Made by a program: the position numbers and the translations under genes. Positions 42,670 to 51,624 of a stretch of 64,000 bases of DNA are shown piece after piece. The DNA lies in assembly GCF_007680605.1 (NCBI RefSeq), contig NZ_VEIO01000001.1:2671276-2735275 (forward strand), read 5' to 3'. Below the pieces are notes generated by a model. It had not been told where the DNA came from and did not search any database. It saw only the letters and a list, made by a program, of their open reading frames with translations. Source of the stretch: Paenibacillus xylanexedens. GTDB lineage: Bacteria > Bacillota > Bacilli > Paenibacillales > Paenibacillaceae. Position 1 is the stretch's first letter; each line of letters opens with the position of its first letter.

Positions 42670-42699
42670 CAAAAAAGGTAGAGACACACCGCCTCTGCC
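42670..42699 (-). terminator. Second terminator downstream of the tRNA pair
   Basis: Minus strand GGCAGAG...CTCTACC followed by TTTTTTG. Confidence 0.6.
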
Positions 42700-42740
42700 C
42701 GTAATATAAACTATGGATTATTGTCTATGAAAATAAACAG

Positions 42741-42766
42741 AAAAAAACCCTTGCATCGCAAGGGTT
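42741..42766 (-). terminator. Terminator of the tRNA-fMet/tRNA-Ile2 unit
   Basis: Minus strand ACCCTTGC-GAT-GCAAGGGT followed by seven T's, nine bases after the tRNA. Confidence 0.9.
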
Positions 42767-42774
42767 CTGAAATA

Positions 42775-42848
42775 TGGGCCCTACAGGACTCGAACCTGTG
42801 ACCAATCGGTTATGAGCCGACCGCTCTAACCAACTGAGCTAAGGGCCC
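42775..42848 (-). tRNA. tRNA-Ile2 (anticodon CAT, lysidine-modified)
   Basis: 74 bases. Acceptor GGGCCCT / AGGGCCC, D arm GCTC/GAGC, anticodon arm GTCGG-CTCATAA-CCGAT, T arm ACAGG-TTCGAGT-CCTGT. The CTCATAA loop and body resemble the minor isoleucine tRNA whose C34 is changed to lysidine by TilS to read AUA, rather than elongator Met; the call is by similarity from memory. Confidence 0.85.
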
Positions 42849-42906
42849 TGAACAAATAATATATAACAGTGCAGATGATCGCTGTAAACCATCCAGTAAA
42901 GCTATA

Positions 42907-42980
<74 letters not shown>

Positions 42981-43049
42981 TCGTTAAAATTAATAAACAG
43001 CGACTTAATTAATATACACTATTACTCCATTACAAGTCAAGGGGTAATC

Positions 43050-43214
43050 TCAGGGAATAAATCGCACACCATACCGACCTTTACGTGAACGATACACTTC
43101 AACTTCTTCAGGCTCATTGTGTCCGTAAATCCAGCCATCCTGCTCCAGTCTTTTTGCCAGGCAGCCTGCTTGAAATTTCGTTGTATACAGCTTGCTGAAA
43201 TATACCCATTTCAT
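43050..43214 (-). CDS. Small hypothetical protein
   Basis: 54 residues from the ATG giving MKWVYFSKLYTTKFQAGCLA, with GGAAAGGA upstream; an earlier TTG/ATG frame to 43241 includes that site. KFQAGCLAKRLEQDGWIYG followed by EEVEVYRSRKGRYGVRFIP looks like one helix and two strands of a small alpha/beta fold. No family recognised. It is 70 bases upstream of tRNA-fMet on the same strand. Confidence 0.5.
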   Translation of the reverse strand: MKWVYFSKLYTTKFQAGCLAKRLEQDGWIYGHNEPEEVEVYRSRKGRYGVRFIP

Positions 43215-43283
43215 CCTGCTCGTCCTTTCCAAAGGGTTCATATACTGCTGTTAATTGTAGAATACCCCAATTTCGTAAAATTA

Positions 43284-43313
43284 GCCGCGGGAGATCATAA
43301 ATCTCCAGCGGCC
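43284..43313 (-). terminator. Probable terminator of the five-gene ABC operon
   Basis: Minus strand GCCGCTGGAGAT...ATCTCCCGCGGC, 12 pairs with one mismatch, followed by a weak TAATTTTA tract; located 90 bases after the last gene. Confidence 0.55.
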
Positions 43314-43404
43314 ATTTTAAGGTAAAGACGATAAGTCAGTGAATGTTACCGTTGTTGACTGAATTGATTAATGTGTTGAAGTGTTTCTTTCATGGAAAGA
43401 TAAC

Positions 43405-44853
43405 TTATTGGAATGTCGCTTTAGGGTCTTTTTTCAACTTCGCCAGCATCTCGTTTCCTTTAGCTGCCCATTCACCCAACGCTTCCTTCGGTGTCTTTTT
43501 ATTGTCCAGCACTTGAGTAAAGTATTCCATCCCTTTATCGCTTACCTGCCACAGTCCAGGCATCTTCTGATACAACTTATCAAGATTGGTGTTCGTTGGC
43601 GGTACCGGCTTCAACGTGTAGAACGCCTGAATATTGTAGTCCAGACCGTCTTTTGGTTTAATAAAGCTTTTCCGGGATACCAATTCATAGCTGCTGCGCG
43701 CCTTGATCTTCGCCCAATCCTCGCTATTCATATACTTGATTAGTTCCCAGGCATCATCCGGGTTCTGAGCGGAACTGTTGATCGCCATCAAGCTGCTCAG
43801 GTAGATGTTACCCCCGATTTCAGGAGCTTCCGGATGAACCGGAGGGGTAACTACATCCCACTCTATTTTCGTAAAATCTTTCATTTTATCTGCATTTTTA
43901 TTCGCTTCGATTAATTGATTGATGTAATTGTAATCCCCGATCGCCATCGCTGTTTTACCACTCATGAACAAGTCGCCTTGAAACGGATTGTAACGTCCTT
44001 CCGTTTGCTGATCCTGCGGCTCGTCACCTTTCGGGATGACTTTGTCAATCGCCAGCTTGCTGACAGTACTCCACACTTTCTCCCACTGCGGAGAGTCTAC
44101 GGTCATTTTCTCTGCCTTGTCGTCAAAAACTTTCAACTGCAGCGAATTATAATACTGCTGCATGGAGTAATACGGAGAGCCGCCGTTATATGTGCTGAAC
44201 GCCATTCCAAAGACATGGTCTTTACCTTCGCCTTTCGTAAGGCGAGTGGCCAGATTAAATATATCGTCCCACGTCATGTTATCCGTTGGCGGTTCAACAC
44301 CCGCTTTTTCAAACAACCCTTTGTTATAGAACAAAGCAGAAGAAGAGAATGTCGGTGTCAGCGCATAAATGTTCTGATCACCCAGATCCTTGATCCCTTC
44401 TAGCACACTTGGTACGATATCGCTCGTGTCAAATTTGTCCTCCTGAATCAATGGATCAAGCTGTTTAACCATGTTCTCCTGAATTAACGATTTGATCGTA
44501 GAGGTATCCGCTACAACCACGTCCACCGGATTATCTCCCGTCATAATTTTCTTCAAGCTCTCTATGGTATCTGGCGCTTCCTGCTGTTCTTCCGGATTTC
44601 CAAAGCCATACATGCTCTGCTCAATCGCAGGCACGATTTCAATCGTCACATTTTTGTGTGTAAGCTCAAAAGCATCCGTAAATTGCTGACGGAAGTAGCT
44701 GTCATCCTGTCCCCCCCAGAGTGTCGCTACGCGCAGCACGCGCTGTTCATTATCTGTATTCTCACTAGCTGTACATCCTGCAATGAGTGGCAATGCCAGC
44801 GTTGCTGTTGCCATGATGGCCAGCACACGTTTTCCCCATAACCTGTTTTTCAT
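43405..44853 (-). CDS. Family 1 extracellular solute-binding lipoprotein
   Basis: 482 residues with AGAGGGGGAAA upstream. Lipobox LIAGC near residue 26. The layout of sugar-type binding proteins follows: RVATLWGGQDDSYFRQQFTD, VDVVVADTSTIKSLIQENMV, SSSALFYNKGLFEKAGVEPP, TWDDIFNLATRLTKGEGKDH, FMSGKTAMAIGDYNYINQL and MAINSSAQNPDDAWELIKYM. Normally such a protein feeds MalF/MalG-type permeases; here none is present. It is the last gene of an operon with MacAB-like components, starting 21 bases after the ATPase gene, so it may serve that system or be an accessory sensor. Confidence 0.85.
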   Translation of the reverse strand: MKNRLWGKRVLAIMATATLALPLIAGCTASENTDNEQRVLRVATLWGGQDDSYFRQQFTDAFELTHKNVTIEIVPAIEQSMYGFGNPEEQQEAPDTIESLKKIMTGDNPVDVVVADTSTIKSLIQENMVKQLDPLIQEDKFDTSDIVPSVLEGIKDLGDQNIYALTPTFSSSALFYNKGLFEKAGVEPPTDNMTWDDIFNLATRLTKGEGKDHVFGMAFSTYNGGSPYYSMQQYYNSLQLKVFDDKAEKMTVDSPQWEKVWSTVSKLAIDKVIPKGDEPQDQQTEGRYNPFQGDLFMSGKTAMAIGDYNYINQLIEANKNADKMKDFTKIEWDVVTPPVHPEAPEIGGNIYLSSLMAINSSAQNPDDAWELIKYMNSEDWAKIKARSSYELVSRKSFIKPKDGLDYNIQAFYTLKPVPPTNTNLDKLYQKMPGLWQVSDKGMEYFTQVLDNKKTPKEALGEWAAKGNEMLAKLKKDPKATFQ

Positions 44854-44874
44854 CTCCCATTTCCCCCTCTTAAA

Positions 44875-45738
44875 TTATCTTGGCGGTGTAATGACAATTC
44901 GTTCACCGTCGAATTCCAAGGTAGCCCTACTGTCGATGGACAAGGCTTCCAGATACTCTTTCGGCACCTGAAGGCGGCCGGCACGATCAATAATGACAAA
45001 AGCTTCATGAACGTCAGGAGCACCTGCTTCAGACAGTCCCTGATCATCATCCAGATTCGGATTTCGTTTCACAAATTCAGTGCTCGTCAGACCATCCCGA
45101 ATCGCAACGATTCGGTCGACCTTGCCAGCAAGCGTCAAATCATGGGTAACGATGACAATCGTGACACCCAGTTCCTTATTCATTTTGCGAAAAATGTTCA
45201 TGATCGTATCACAAGTCTCGGAATCGACGGAACCTGTAGGTTCATCCGCCAGCAAAATCTTTGGCCGGTTGGACAAGGAGATCGCAATCGCTACACGTTG
45301 CTGCTCCCCGCCCGACAGCTGATGCAGTTTGTTATGCATACGATCCTTCAGACCGACCCATTCCAGTAGCTGCATGGCGTATTTACGATCACGTTTGCCA
45401 CCCAGAATCATGGGCGTTTCCACATTTTCCAGTGCGGTGAGATAAGGCAGCAAATTACGACCGTTATTTTGCCAGATGAATCCGACGGTATGACGTTTGT
45501 ATTCCACCAGTTGAGCATCCGTCATTTTAAGCAGATCCCAATCTCCAACCACCGCCGTGCCAGCGGTAGGGCGATCCAGGCCGCCAAGGATGTTAAGCAG
45601 CGTTGATTTACCACTACCGCTGTTGCCGATGATCGCCATCATTTCACCTTGATTGACGGTCAGATTGAGACCTTGAAGGGCAACGACTTCCACATCGCTG
45701 GATTTAAAAATTTTGACAAGTCCTTCGCATTGGATCAC
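44875..45738 (-). CDS. MacB/LolD-type ABC ATPase with C-terminal AbrB-like domain
   Basis: 287 residues from a GTG with GAGGAGAGG upstream. Residues 1-225 are an ABC ATPase: Walker A GNSGSGKST, Q-loop FIWQNNGRNL, signature LSGGEQQRVAIAISL, Walker B ILLADEPTGSVD and VTHDLTLA. After an acidic linker (NPNLDDDQGLSEAGAPDVHE), the last 45 residues read FVIIDRAGRLQVPKEYLEAL then SRATLEFDGERIVITPP, matching the swapped-hairpin AbrB/SpoVT/MazE pattern. AbrB domains dimerise and often bind DNA; here the tail may join two ATPases or regulate transcription. It energises the FtsX-type permease two bases upstream. Confidence 0.88.
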   Translation of the reverse strand: MIQCEGLVKIFKSSDVEVVALQGLNLTVNQGEMMAIIGNSGSGKSTLLNILGGLDRPTAGTAVVGDWDLLKMTDAQLVEYKRHTVGFIWQNNGRNLLPYLTALENVETPMILGGKRDRKYAMQLLEWVGLKDRMHNKLHQLSGGEQQRVAIAISLSNRPKILLADEPTGSVDSETCDTIMNIFRKMNKELGVTIVIVTHDLTLAGKVDRIVAIRDGLTSTEFVKRNPNLDDDQGLSEAGAPDVHEAFVIIDRAGRLQVPKEYLEALSIDSRATLEFDGERIVITPPR

Positions 45739-45740
45739 GT

Positions 45741-48659
45741 TTACCTCTCCTCTCCCATTTTGACCGCCTGATGAACTCTGAGCCTGCGAATCTGCCAGAG
45801 CAGCATCGATGCTCCGATGATCAGCATGACTACGGTTACGCCGTACAGTTGCAGCATATCCTGCTGTTCAAAGACGATACGGAATGGCGGAACCTGCGCA
45901 GACACGTTATCGGTCGTTTGCAAGAACGGCAGGAAGAGCCTGCTTGAAACCTGACCAATGCTAATCCCCAGCAGGATTGAAAGCCCCGCCGTAAAGATCT
46001 GCTCCAGCAATAACATACCGCTGAGCTGTGCTCTGGATAGACCCATTGCCCGCAGGACACCAAACTGCACCACACGTCCCGAGAGGTTAAAGAACCAGTA
46101 CAGCACGTATCCGATTAACGAGATGATTACCGATACCAGGAAACCCAAGCTCAGAATGCCAAACACCCCGCCCCTGGATGGATGTTTGCCCTGGGTGACC
46201 AGTTCGGTTCGCACATCGCGGACAGAGGATAGCTCAATGCCTTCTGCCGCGAGTTTCTCCATTAATGGAGCTACCTTGGCATCCGGTTTCATTTTTAACC
46301 ATACCTCGTAGGGGATTAGTGGCACCTGATCGTAAATATAATCCAGATTAGCCACGAAAAATGGCATCTGATCCGGATATTGCGAAGGCCAGTATGGAAT
46401 AATGCCAAAAACAACAAATTCTATCGCTTGACCCTGTACCCCCATGGAGACCATGTCTCCCGTTTTGAGCTTGAACTTGTCGGCAAATTTCGAAGAGATC
46501 AGTACAGCCCCTTCATATTTACCAAGCAAATCAAGATATTTGTAAGGATGTGCAGGGAATAGATCGTTACGGAACCAGGCTACTTTGGCAAAGTCTACAT
46601 TATCGATACCGACGAGCATCCCTTGTCCGCCGGATTTACCCGAGACAATAATGTTGCCTTTCGTTTGCAGTACCCGTGCAGCATGCTCCACACCGTTTAA
46701 TTGGCGGAACACTTCAAATGGTGGCTCAGAGTATATGATTTTGGTGGGTTGCGATGAACCGCCACCGCCGCCACCTCCCGGAGCTCCTCCACCGCTATTT
46801 CCTCCACCAGCGCCACCACCGGCCCCTCCGTTACCTCCACCTTGTTGCCCGCCGCCTGATCCGCCGCCCTGTCCAGAACCTCCCGGTTTCACCTCGGGGG
46901 TTCCTTCCCATACCGTTTGCATAATAACATCCGAGCCATAACGGTAAAGCGTGCGTTCCGTCGAATTCAAATCAATGGTTCGCGCTGCGGCCGAGTTATA
47001 CACCCCAAGGCCGAGCGTCAGCACTAATAGAATCATGAGCGGATAATAGGATGAAGATGAACGGGATAACTGTGTCAACGTCAGATACATTGGAACTGGC
47101 AATAACTTGCGTCCGATCAACTGTATCAGTTTCAAAATCCAAGGGAACAAACGCAGGAAAAACAGTCCAAGCGCAAAGATCGCCAGCGCAGGTACAAAGA
47201 ACAGAAACGGCTGCACCTGTAACTGATCCGTCGTCATCCCCGTCTGGAACGTCAGCATCTGACGTTCATAAAACAGATAGTATCCGTATCCCGCCAGACC
47301 GAGCAGTCCCACATCAAGGAACCATCGTTGCCACAGCGGCGCACGATCGGTACGTGCCTGGCGCCTTTTAGCTGATACAATCGTTGCCCGTGCATACGTA
47401 ATTGCCGGAATCAGTGATGCAATAATGGCAACCAGTACTGCCGCCACGCCAAGCAGAATCGCTTCTTTGGAGACGCCAATCGGAATGGATTTCCGATCTA
47501 CAAAGGATAAGAATCCACTTGCCGAGCCGATACTCTTCGCCATGAACCATCCGAGTAGCGGCCCAACCACCAATGCAATCGCGCCCAGGAAAATACCTTC
47601 AAGCAGATAGAGCGAAAAGATTTGCCGAGCCGAGGCTCCGCGGCTGCGAAGAACAGCGATGTCACTTTCCTGCTTTTGCAAGGATTGTCTGGCATTCATC
47701 GCGATAAAATAAAAGACCATTGCAATCATCGGTGCAGCCAGCGTAAACAACATCGTCTGCAGCTGCAGACTCTGGCTACGGAATTGTTTGAGCAGATCAC
47801 CGAAGGTAATATCAACCTTGGTATCTTTCAGCCGCTGATAGAGATCAATATCCAGCCGTTCCAACACAGAGCTGAGGCCCGATAACTGGCTCGTTTGAAC
47901 ATCTTTCAGATCAAACGCATAGTACCAGCGTGAATTCTGTAGTGGAATCCCCTTTTCTTTGAGCAATACGTCGTTAAAAACCGATTCATTCACATAAAGT
48001 CCATTCATCATGCCGTCGAAGCCTTGAACCCAATAAGGATTATTCGGATTGTCGGCCTTGAAGGAACCCGTAATTTTCACACGCAACGTGATATTCAGAC
48101 CACTGTAGATCGGATATTCCAGAATATCCCCCACATGAAGATCATTTCGGTACATCCCTTCTTCCAGCATCACAGCTTCGATGATGTCGTCCTTGACCTG
48201 ATTCCCAGGTTTGACACCCGCCGAGTAATTCACCTGATCATCCAGTCCACTCATCGTCCCCAGTGTCATACTCCGCACACGGCTTGCATCCACTTTGGTC
48301 GGATCTTCAGGACTGACCTCTGTACTGCGAATGGATCTCGAATTCACATACGTATGAAATGGAAATCCAATGTCGCGAGGAACATCCTCGCGAATGTAGC
48401 GATTCACCTCATCCAGTCCTCTGGTATCAGTCTTTGCACCCCCGGGTGCCTGGTAACTCATCAACAGCGATCCTGCTGGTAAACCTTCACTGTTATCCTG
48501 CAGCGTCTGCGCGACAACCCGTTTCAACGCACCATCGGCATACATTGGAATACTGACGGTGAACGCTACCGCCACAATCAAGCCGATTAATGTGCTGAAA
48601 GTCATCCAGCGTGTGTTCCACATTTTGCGGAACAGCAGCCGAAGCAATGGCAGCCCCAT
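45741..48659 (-). CDS. Double FtsX-domain ABC permease with glycine-rich insert
   Basis: 972 residues. One N-terminal helix (about 17-38), then a long extracytoplasmic domain, an FtsX membrane block (LQTMLFTLAAPMIAMVFYFI, about 290-440), further helices around 445-560, a second outside domain and a final FtsX block (GVFGILSLGFLVSVIISLIG, AGLSILLGISIGQVSSRLFL, YGVTVVMLIIGASMLLWQIR). Around residues 590-645 a run of nearly pure Gly with Ser/Asn/Ala/Gln forms a flexible linker in the second outside domain. The start codon overlaps the adaptor stop (TAATG). With the adaptor and ATPases it forms a MacAB-like transporter; substrate unknown. Confidence 0.87.
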   Translation of the reverse strand: MGLPLLRLLFRKMWNTRWMTFSTLIGLIVAVAFTVSIPMYADGALKRVVAQTLQDNSEGLPAGSLLMSYQAPGGAKTDTRGLDEVNRYIREDVPRDIGFPFHTYVNSRSIRSTEVSPEDPTKVDASRVRSMTLGTMSGLDDQVNYSAGVKPGNQVKDDIIEAVMLEEGMYRNDLHVGDILEYPIYSGLNITLRVKITGSFKADNPNNPYWVQGFDGMMNGLYVNESVFNDVLLKEKGIPLQNSRWYYAFDLKDVQTSQLSGLSSVLERLDIDLYQRLKDTKVDITFGDLLKQFRSQSLQLQTMLFTLAAPMIAMVFYFIAMNARQSLQKQESDIAVLRSRGASARQIFSLYLLEGIFLGAIALVVGPLLGWFMAKSIGSASGFLSFVDRKSIPIGVSKEAILLGVAAVLVAIIASLIPAITYARATIVSAKRRQARTDRAPLWQRWFLDVGLLGLAGYGYYLFYERQMLTFQTGMTTDQLQVQPFLFFVPALAIFALGLFFLRLFPWILKLIQLIGRKLLPVPMYLTLTQLSRSSSSYYPLMILLVLTLGLGVYNSAAARTIDLNSTERTLYRYGSDVIMQTVWEGTPEVKPGGSGQGGGSGGGQQGGGNGGAGGGAGGGNSGGGAPGGGGGGGSSQPTKIIYSEPPFEVFRQLNGVEHAARVLQTKGNIIVSGKSGGQGMLVGIDNVDFAKVAWFRNDLFPAHPYKYLDLLGKYEGAVLISSKFADKFKLKTGDMVSMGVQGQAIEFVVFGIIPYWPSQYPDQMPFFVANLDYIYDQVPLIPYEVWLKMKPDAKVAPLMEKLAAEGIELSSVRDVRTELVTQGKHPSRGGVFGILSLGFLVSVIISLIGYVLYWFFNLSGRVVQFGVLRAMGLSRAQLSGMLLLEQIFTAGLSILLGISIGQVSSRLFLPFLQTTDNVSAQVPPFRIVFEQQDMLQLYGVTVVMLIIGASMLLWQIRRLRVHQAVKMGEER

Positions 48660-49774
48660 TAGCGTCCCACAACTTTCTGACCAACCGTCAGACCTTTCAG
48701 AATCTCGACATCGGTTGATGTCTGCTGTCCAACCTCAACGTCCACTTCACGCTTGCTGCCATCATTCTCGATCACCTGTACATAGGTTCTTGAACCGATG
48801 GAGCGCAGAGCAGATACAGGAATGACAATTGCGTTCTCGGTGCGCTGGGTTACGATCGAAACCGTTAAAGGCGTACCGCGTTCTACATTTTTCGGCATCT
48901 TTGCCAAGGTAACAAGAACATATTGATCAAGCGTTTCCTTCGTTGGAGGTGTGCCTCCTTGGCCTTGGCCTGATCCATTGCCATTATTGTTACTGGAAGC
49001 ATCGGCTGTAGGCATTGCTTTGATCTTACCAGCCACTTTGCCAGCACCGTTAATGTCAACTTCAGCCTTCATGCCAGAAGTAAATTTCTCCAGATCCTCC
49101 TTGGCAAATGTAGCCGCCACAACCAGGTTGGACGTATCCGCAATGGTCGCAACCGGATCATACGCTTTGACCGATGCGCCCTTCTCTACTTGAACCGCAA
49201 TCACGGTACCTCCGAATGGAGCCGTCAGCGTGGATTGTCCCAGCTTTTCTTCCAGATCAGCAAGCTCCTGACGAAGTTCTTCAAAAGCAATGGTTGCTTC
49301 TTCAAACTCCACGGGATCCATCTCGTCCTTCTTGCGTAGCGTTTCCTTCATCTGTACTTCCGATTTGCGAATCTGAAGCCGCTTGCCGCGAATCTCCTTC
49401 TCCACACTGGTTACGTCGAGGACAGCGAGAACCTGTCCTTTCTTCACTTTATCCCCCGTTTTTACATTCAACTCCTGAATGTGCATGCCATCCAGCGTAA
49501 AATATACTTTTTCTTCACGCTGACTCATCATTTTGCCACTACCGCTCACCTTTTTCTCCAGCGTCTCCGTACGGACTTCATATTCCGGTTTTTTGGAGAT
49601 CGTAGGCGGCGTTATTGGTGGAAGCACCTCTTCCTCCGATTCAGATGGCAGCAATGAACAGCCTGACATCGTTGCGGCGAGTATTGCACCAAGTACAATA
49701 AGCGCCGTGCGTTTTCCCCTCTTCGGAACGGCACCTTTACGTGAGAAATCTGCCGTCCGCCATTTCATAAACAT
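48659..49774 (-). CDS. HlyD/MacA-type adaptor lipoprotein
   Basis: 371 residues from the ATG nine bases after GGAGG, overlapping the upstream ATPase by 38 bases. A basic start is followed by a helix ending in lipobox MSGC. Then come the usual adaptor parts: lipoyl half GKMMSQREEKVYFTLDGMHI, VKTGDKVKKGQVLAVLDVTS, a coiled-coil hairpin (about 120-175), LTAPFGGTVIAVQVEKGASV, a beta-barrel with NLVVAATFAKEDLEKF, and a membrane-proximal end with VIPVSALRSIGSRTYVQVIE. A Ser/Asn/Gly linker sits near residue 260. It couples the permease to its substrate outside the membrane. Confidence 0.9.
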   Translation of the reverse strand: MFMKWRTADFSRKGAVPKRGKRTALIVLGAILAATMSGCSLLPSESEEEVLPPITPPTISKKPEYEVRTETLEKKVSGSGKMMSQREEKVYFTLDGMHIQELNVKTGDKVKKGQVLAVLDVTSVEKEIRGKRLQIRKSEVQMKETLRKKDEMDPVEFEEATIAFEELRQELADLEEKLGQSTLTAPFGGTVIAVQVEKGASVKAYDPVATIADTSNLVVAATFAKEDLEKFTSGMKAEVDINGAGKVAGKIKAMPTADASSNNNGNGSGQGQGGTPPTKETLDQYVLVTLAKMPKNVERGTPLTVSIVTQRTENAIVIPVSALRSIGSRTYVQVIENDGSKREVDVEVGQQTSTDVEILKGLTVGQKVVGR

Positions 49775-50684
49775 GGTCCGCAACCTCCAAAATTGTAGGA
49801 TCGTGTGTAGTCATACATATCGTTACTTGTTCTACTTCAATGATATTGCGGAACACAGCCATAACCTGTGCACCCATTTTGGAATCCAGCTCCGCCGTTG
49901 GTTCATCCGCAAGCAGCAACCGAGGCCTGTGTGCAATCGCTTTAGCGATAGCCACCCGTTGCTGCTCCCCCCCGGACATTTCAAAAGGCCGGTGCTTCAC
50001 CCGTTTGCTTAGTCCGACCAAGTCCAGACAGTGACCTACTCTGTCCTTCCATTCCGATCGCGGTACATCCGCCATACGGAGCGAAAGCTCTACATTTTCC
50101 CAAGCAGATAATAACGGCATAAGTGCATACGCTTGAAAAATAAACCCAATCTCTCTGCGCCGCAAAGCGGTTCGCCGTTGATCTCCCCAATCCTGAAGAG
50201 GCTGTCCGGAGAATAGAATCTCTCCACTGGAAGGCTGGTCAAGTCCGCCAAGCATGTTCAGCAAAGTTGTTTTACCTGAGCCAGACCGTCCTTTCAGCAT
50301 AACAAGCTGCTGCGGCTTTACTTCCATATCAATGCCTTTGAGCACATGAATGATACGACTGCCTGTCTGAAAGCTGCGATGAACGTTGCGTACCTCCAAC
50401 ACGGGTCCATCATACGGAGGCAACAATTCCTTTCTTGGCTTCGCTTTGGTCTTCTCCGGTTTGTCCTCTATGGCTATAGCCGTTGCAGACTCCTCCATAG
50501 CAGACACCTCATCTGACGTGAGCGTTTCCGCGCTTAGAGACCTGGGCTCCGTTATGTACGAAGGTTCTTCCGATGTAGCCCTTTCCTCCAGCTTAGGTTG
50601 TTCCTGCTCGCGTTCATCACCCGATTGGCTCTTGGCAGTTCTTTTCCTTGAAAATAACTTTTTCATGCCAGCAATCACGCTCAT
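49737..50684 (-). CDS. MacB/LolD-type ABC ATPase with long acidic N-terminal extension
   Basis: 315 residues. The first 95 residues are charged and probably disordered (KSQSGDEREQEQPKLEERAT, then many Glu/Ser). The ABC domain follows: LEVRNVHRSFQTGSRIIHVL, Walker A GRSGSGKTT, IGFIFQAYALMP, signature MSGGEQQRVAIAKAI, Walker B LLLADEPTAELD, and TTHDPTILEVADHVYEM. It leads the five-gene operon; the second ATPase (44875) is a different branch, so the permease may use the two as a heterodimer or the two may serve separate steps. Confidence 0.88.
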   Translation of the reverse strand: MSVIAGMKKLFSRKRTAKSQSGDEREQEQPKLEERATSEEPSYITEPRSLSAETLTSDEVSAMEESATAIAIEDKPEKTKAKPRKELLPPYDGPVLEVRNVHRSFQTGSRIIHVLKGIDMEVKPQQLVMLKGRSGSGKTTLLNMLGGLDQPSSGEILFSGQPLQDWGDQRRTALRRREIGFIFQAYALMPLLSAWENVELSLRMADVPRSEWKDRVGHCLDLVGLSKRVKHRPFEMSGGEQQRVAIAKAIAHRPRLLLADEPTAELDSKMGAQVMAVFRNIIEVEQVTICMTTHDPTILEVADHVYEMADGRFLT

Positions 50685-50833
50685 CCTCTCTTGTTATACC
50701 GCGCATTTCCTTCATGCGCCCTAAAACTAGAAATCTGTTCCATGCTACACTGAATTATAAACGACTGCTCTCCACTAAAAGTTACAAGCTTTTTACAACG
50801 TCAGCGTGAAAAAGTTAATATTTTGATGAACAT

Positions 50834-50863
50834 AACAAAAAAGCACCCCAAGTTACGGGATGC
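50834..50863 (-). terminator. Terminator of the pyr operon
   Basis: Minus strand GCATCCC-GTAACTT-GGGGTGC followed by TTTTTTG, 120 bases after the pyrE stop. Confidence 0.8.
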
Positions 50864-50982
50864 CTCTTGATTATTCGATAGTTTTGCTGTCATTACGGGA
50901 ATCATTACAATTTTGATACCGTTTGCTGCATAGCAGTCTATTGTTGATGGGATGATATTATTTACCAAATGAAGAAGGATCT

Positions 50983-51624
50983 TCACGCCATAAATGAAGA
51001 AGGATTTTCGCGCCATGATCGAAGCAGCGCAAAATCACTCTCTTGAATGGTACCTTGAGCCAACGCAACATCCATCAGCGCTGTGTAATTGGACAGCGTT
51101 TGTAGCGGTATGCCTGCTTCCTCGAATGCTTTCACGCCTTTATCCAGCTGATAGCTGAAAATGGCAAGAACTGCGAGTGGTGTCGCTCCTGCTACGCGTA
51201 CAGCTTCTGCCGCTTTAATCGAACTTCCTCCGGTTGAAATCAAATCCTCGATCACGACTACTTTCTGCCCTTCGCTGATTAAACCTTCAATCAGATTTTC
51301 CTTGCCGTGACCTTTCGCTTTATCTCGAATATAGGCCATCGGCAGATTCAGCTTCTGAGCTACCCATGCAGCGTGTGGAATACCCGCGGTTGCTGTACCT
51401 GCAATCACCTCAGCATCTGGATATTGATCACGAATGATTGCGGCAAATGCTTCGGCAATATCGTTACGAATCTCAGGATAAGACATCGTCAAACGATTAT
51501 CACAATAGATTGGTGATTTGATGCCGGATGTCCAGGTGAATGGTTGCTGCGGACGCAGTGCCACCGCTTTGATTTTTAACAACTGAGAAGCAATATGGTT
51601 TGGAATTTGGCTAAGTTCGATCAT
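50983..51624 (-). CDS. pyrE: Orotate phosphoribosyltransferase
   Basis: 213 residues. The type I PRTase fold is clear: [20 protein letters not shown], then [36 protein letters not shown] with the flexible loop, and the PRPP-binding motif [14 protein letters not shown]. It joins orotate to PRPP to make OMP, the fifth step of UMP synthesis. Its ATG overlaps the pyrF stop, so it is translationally coupled and last in the operon. The C-terminus ends [12 protein letters not shown]. Confidence 0.96.
   Translation of the reverse strand: MIELSQIPNHIASQLLKIKAVALRPQQPFTWTSGIKSPIYCDNRLTMSYPEIRNDIAEAFAAIIRDQYPDAEVIAGTATAGIPHAAWVAQKLNLPMAYIRDKAKGHGKENLIEGLISEGQKVVVIEDLISTGGSSIKAAEAVRVAGATPLAVLAIFSYQLDKGVKAFEEAGIPLQTLSNYTALMDVALAQGTIQESDFALLRSWRENPSSFMA

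Noticed and set aside
46585-46941. Long Pro-rich plus-strand frame
   Set aside because: It is the antisense of the glycine-rich linker of the FtsX permease (Gly codons GGN read as CCN Pro on the other strand).
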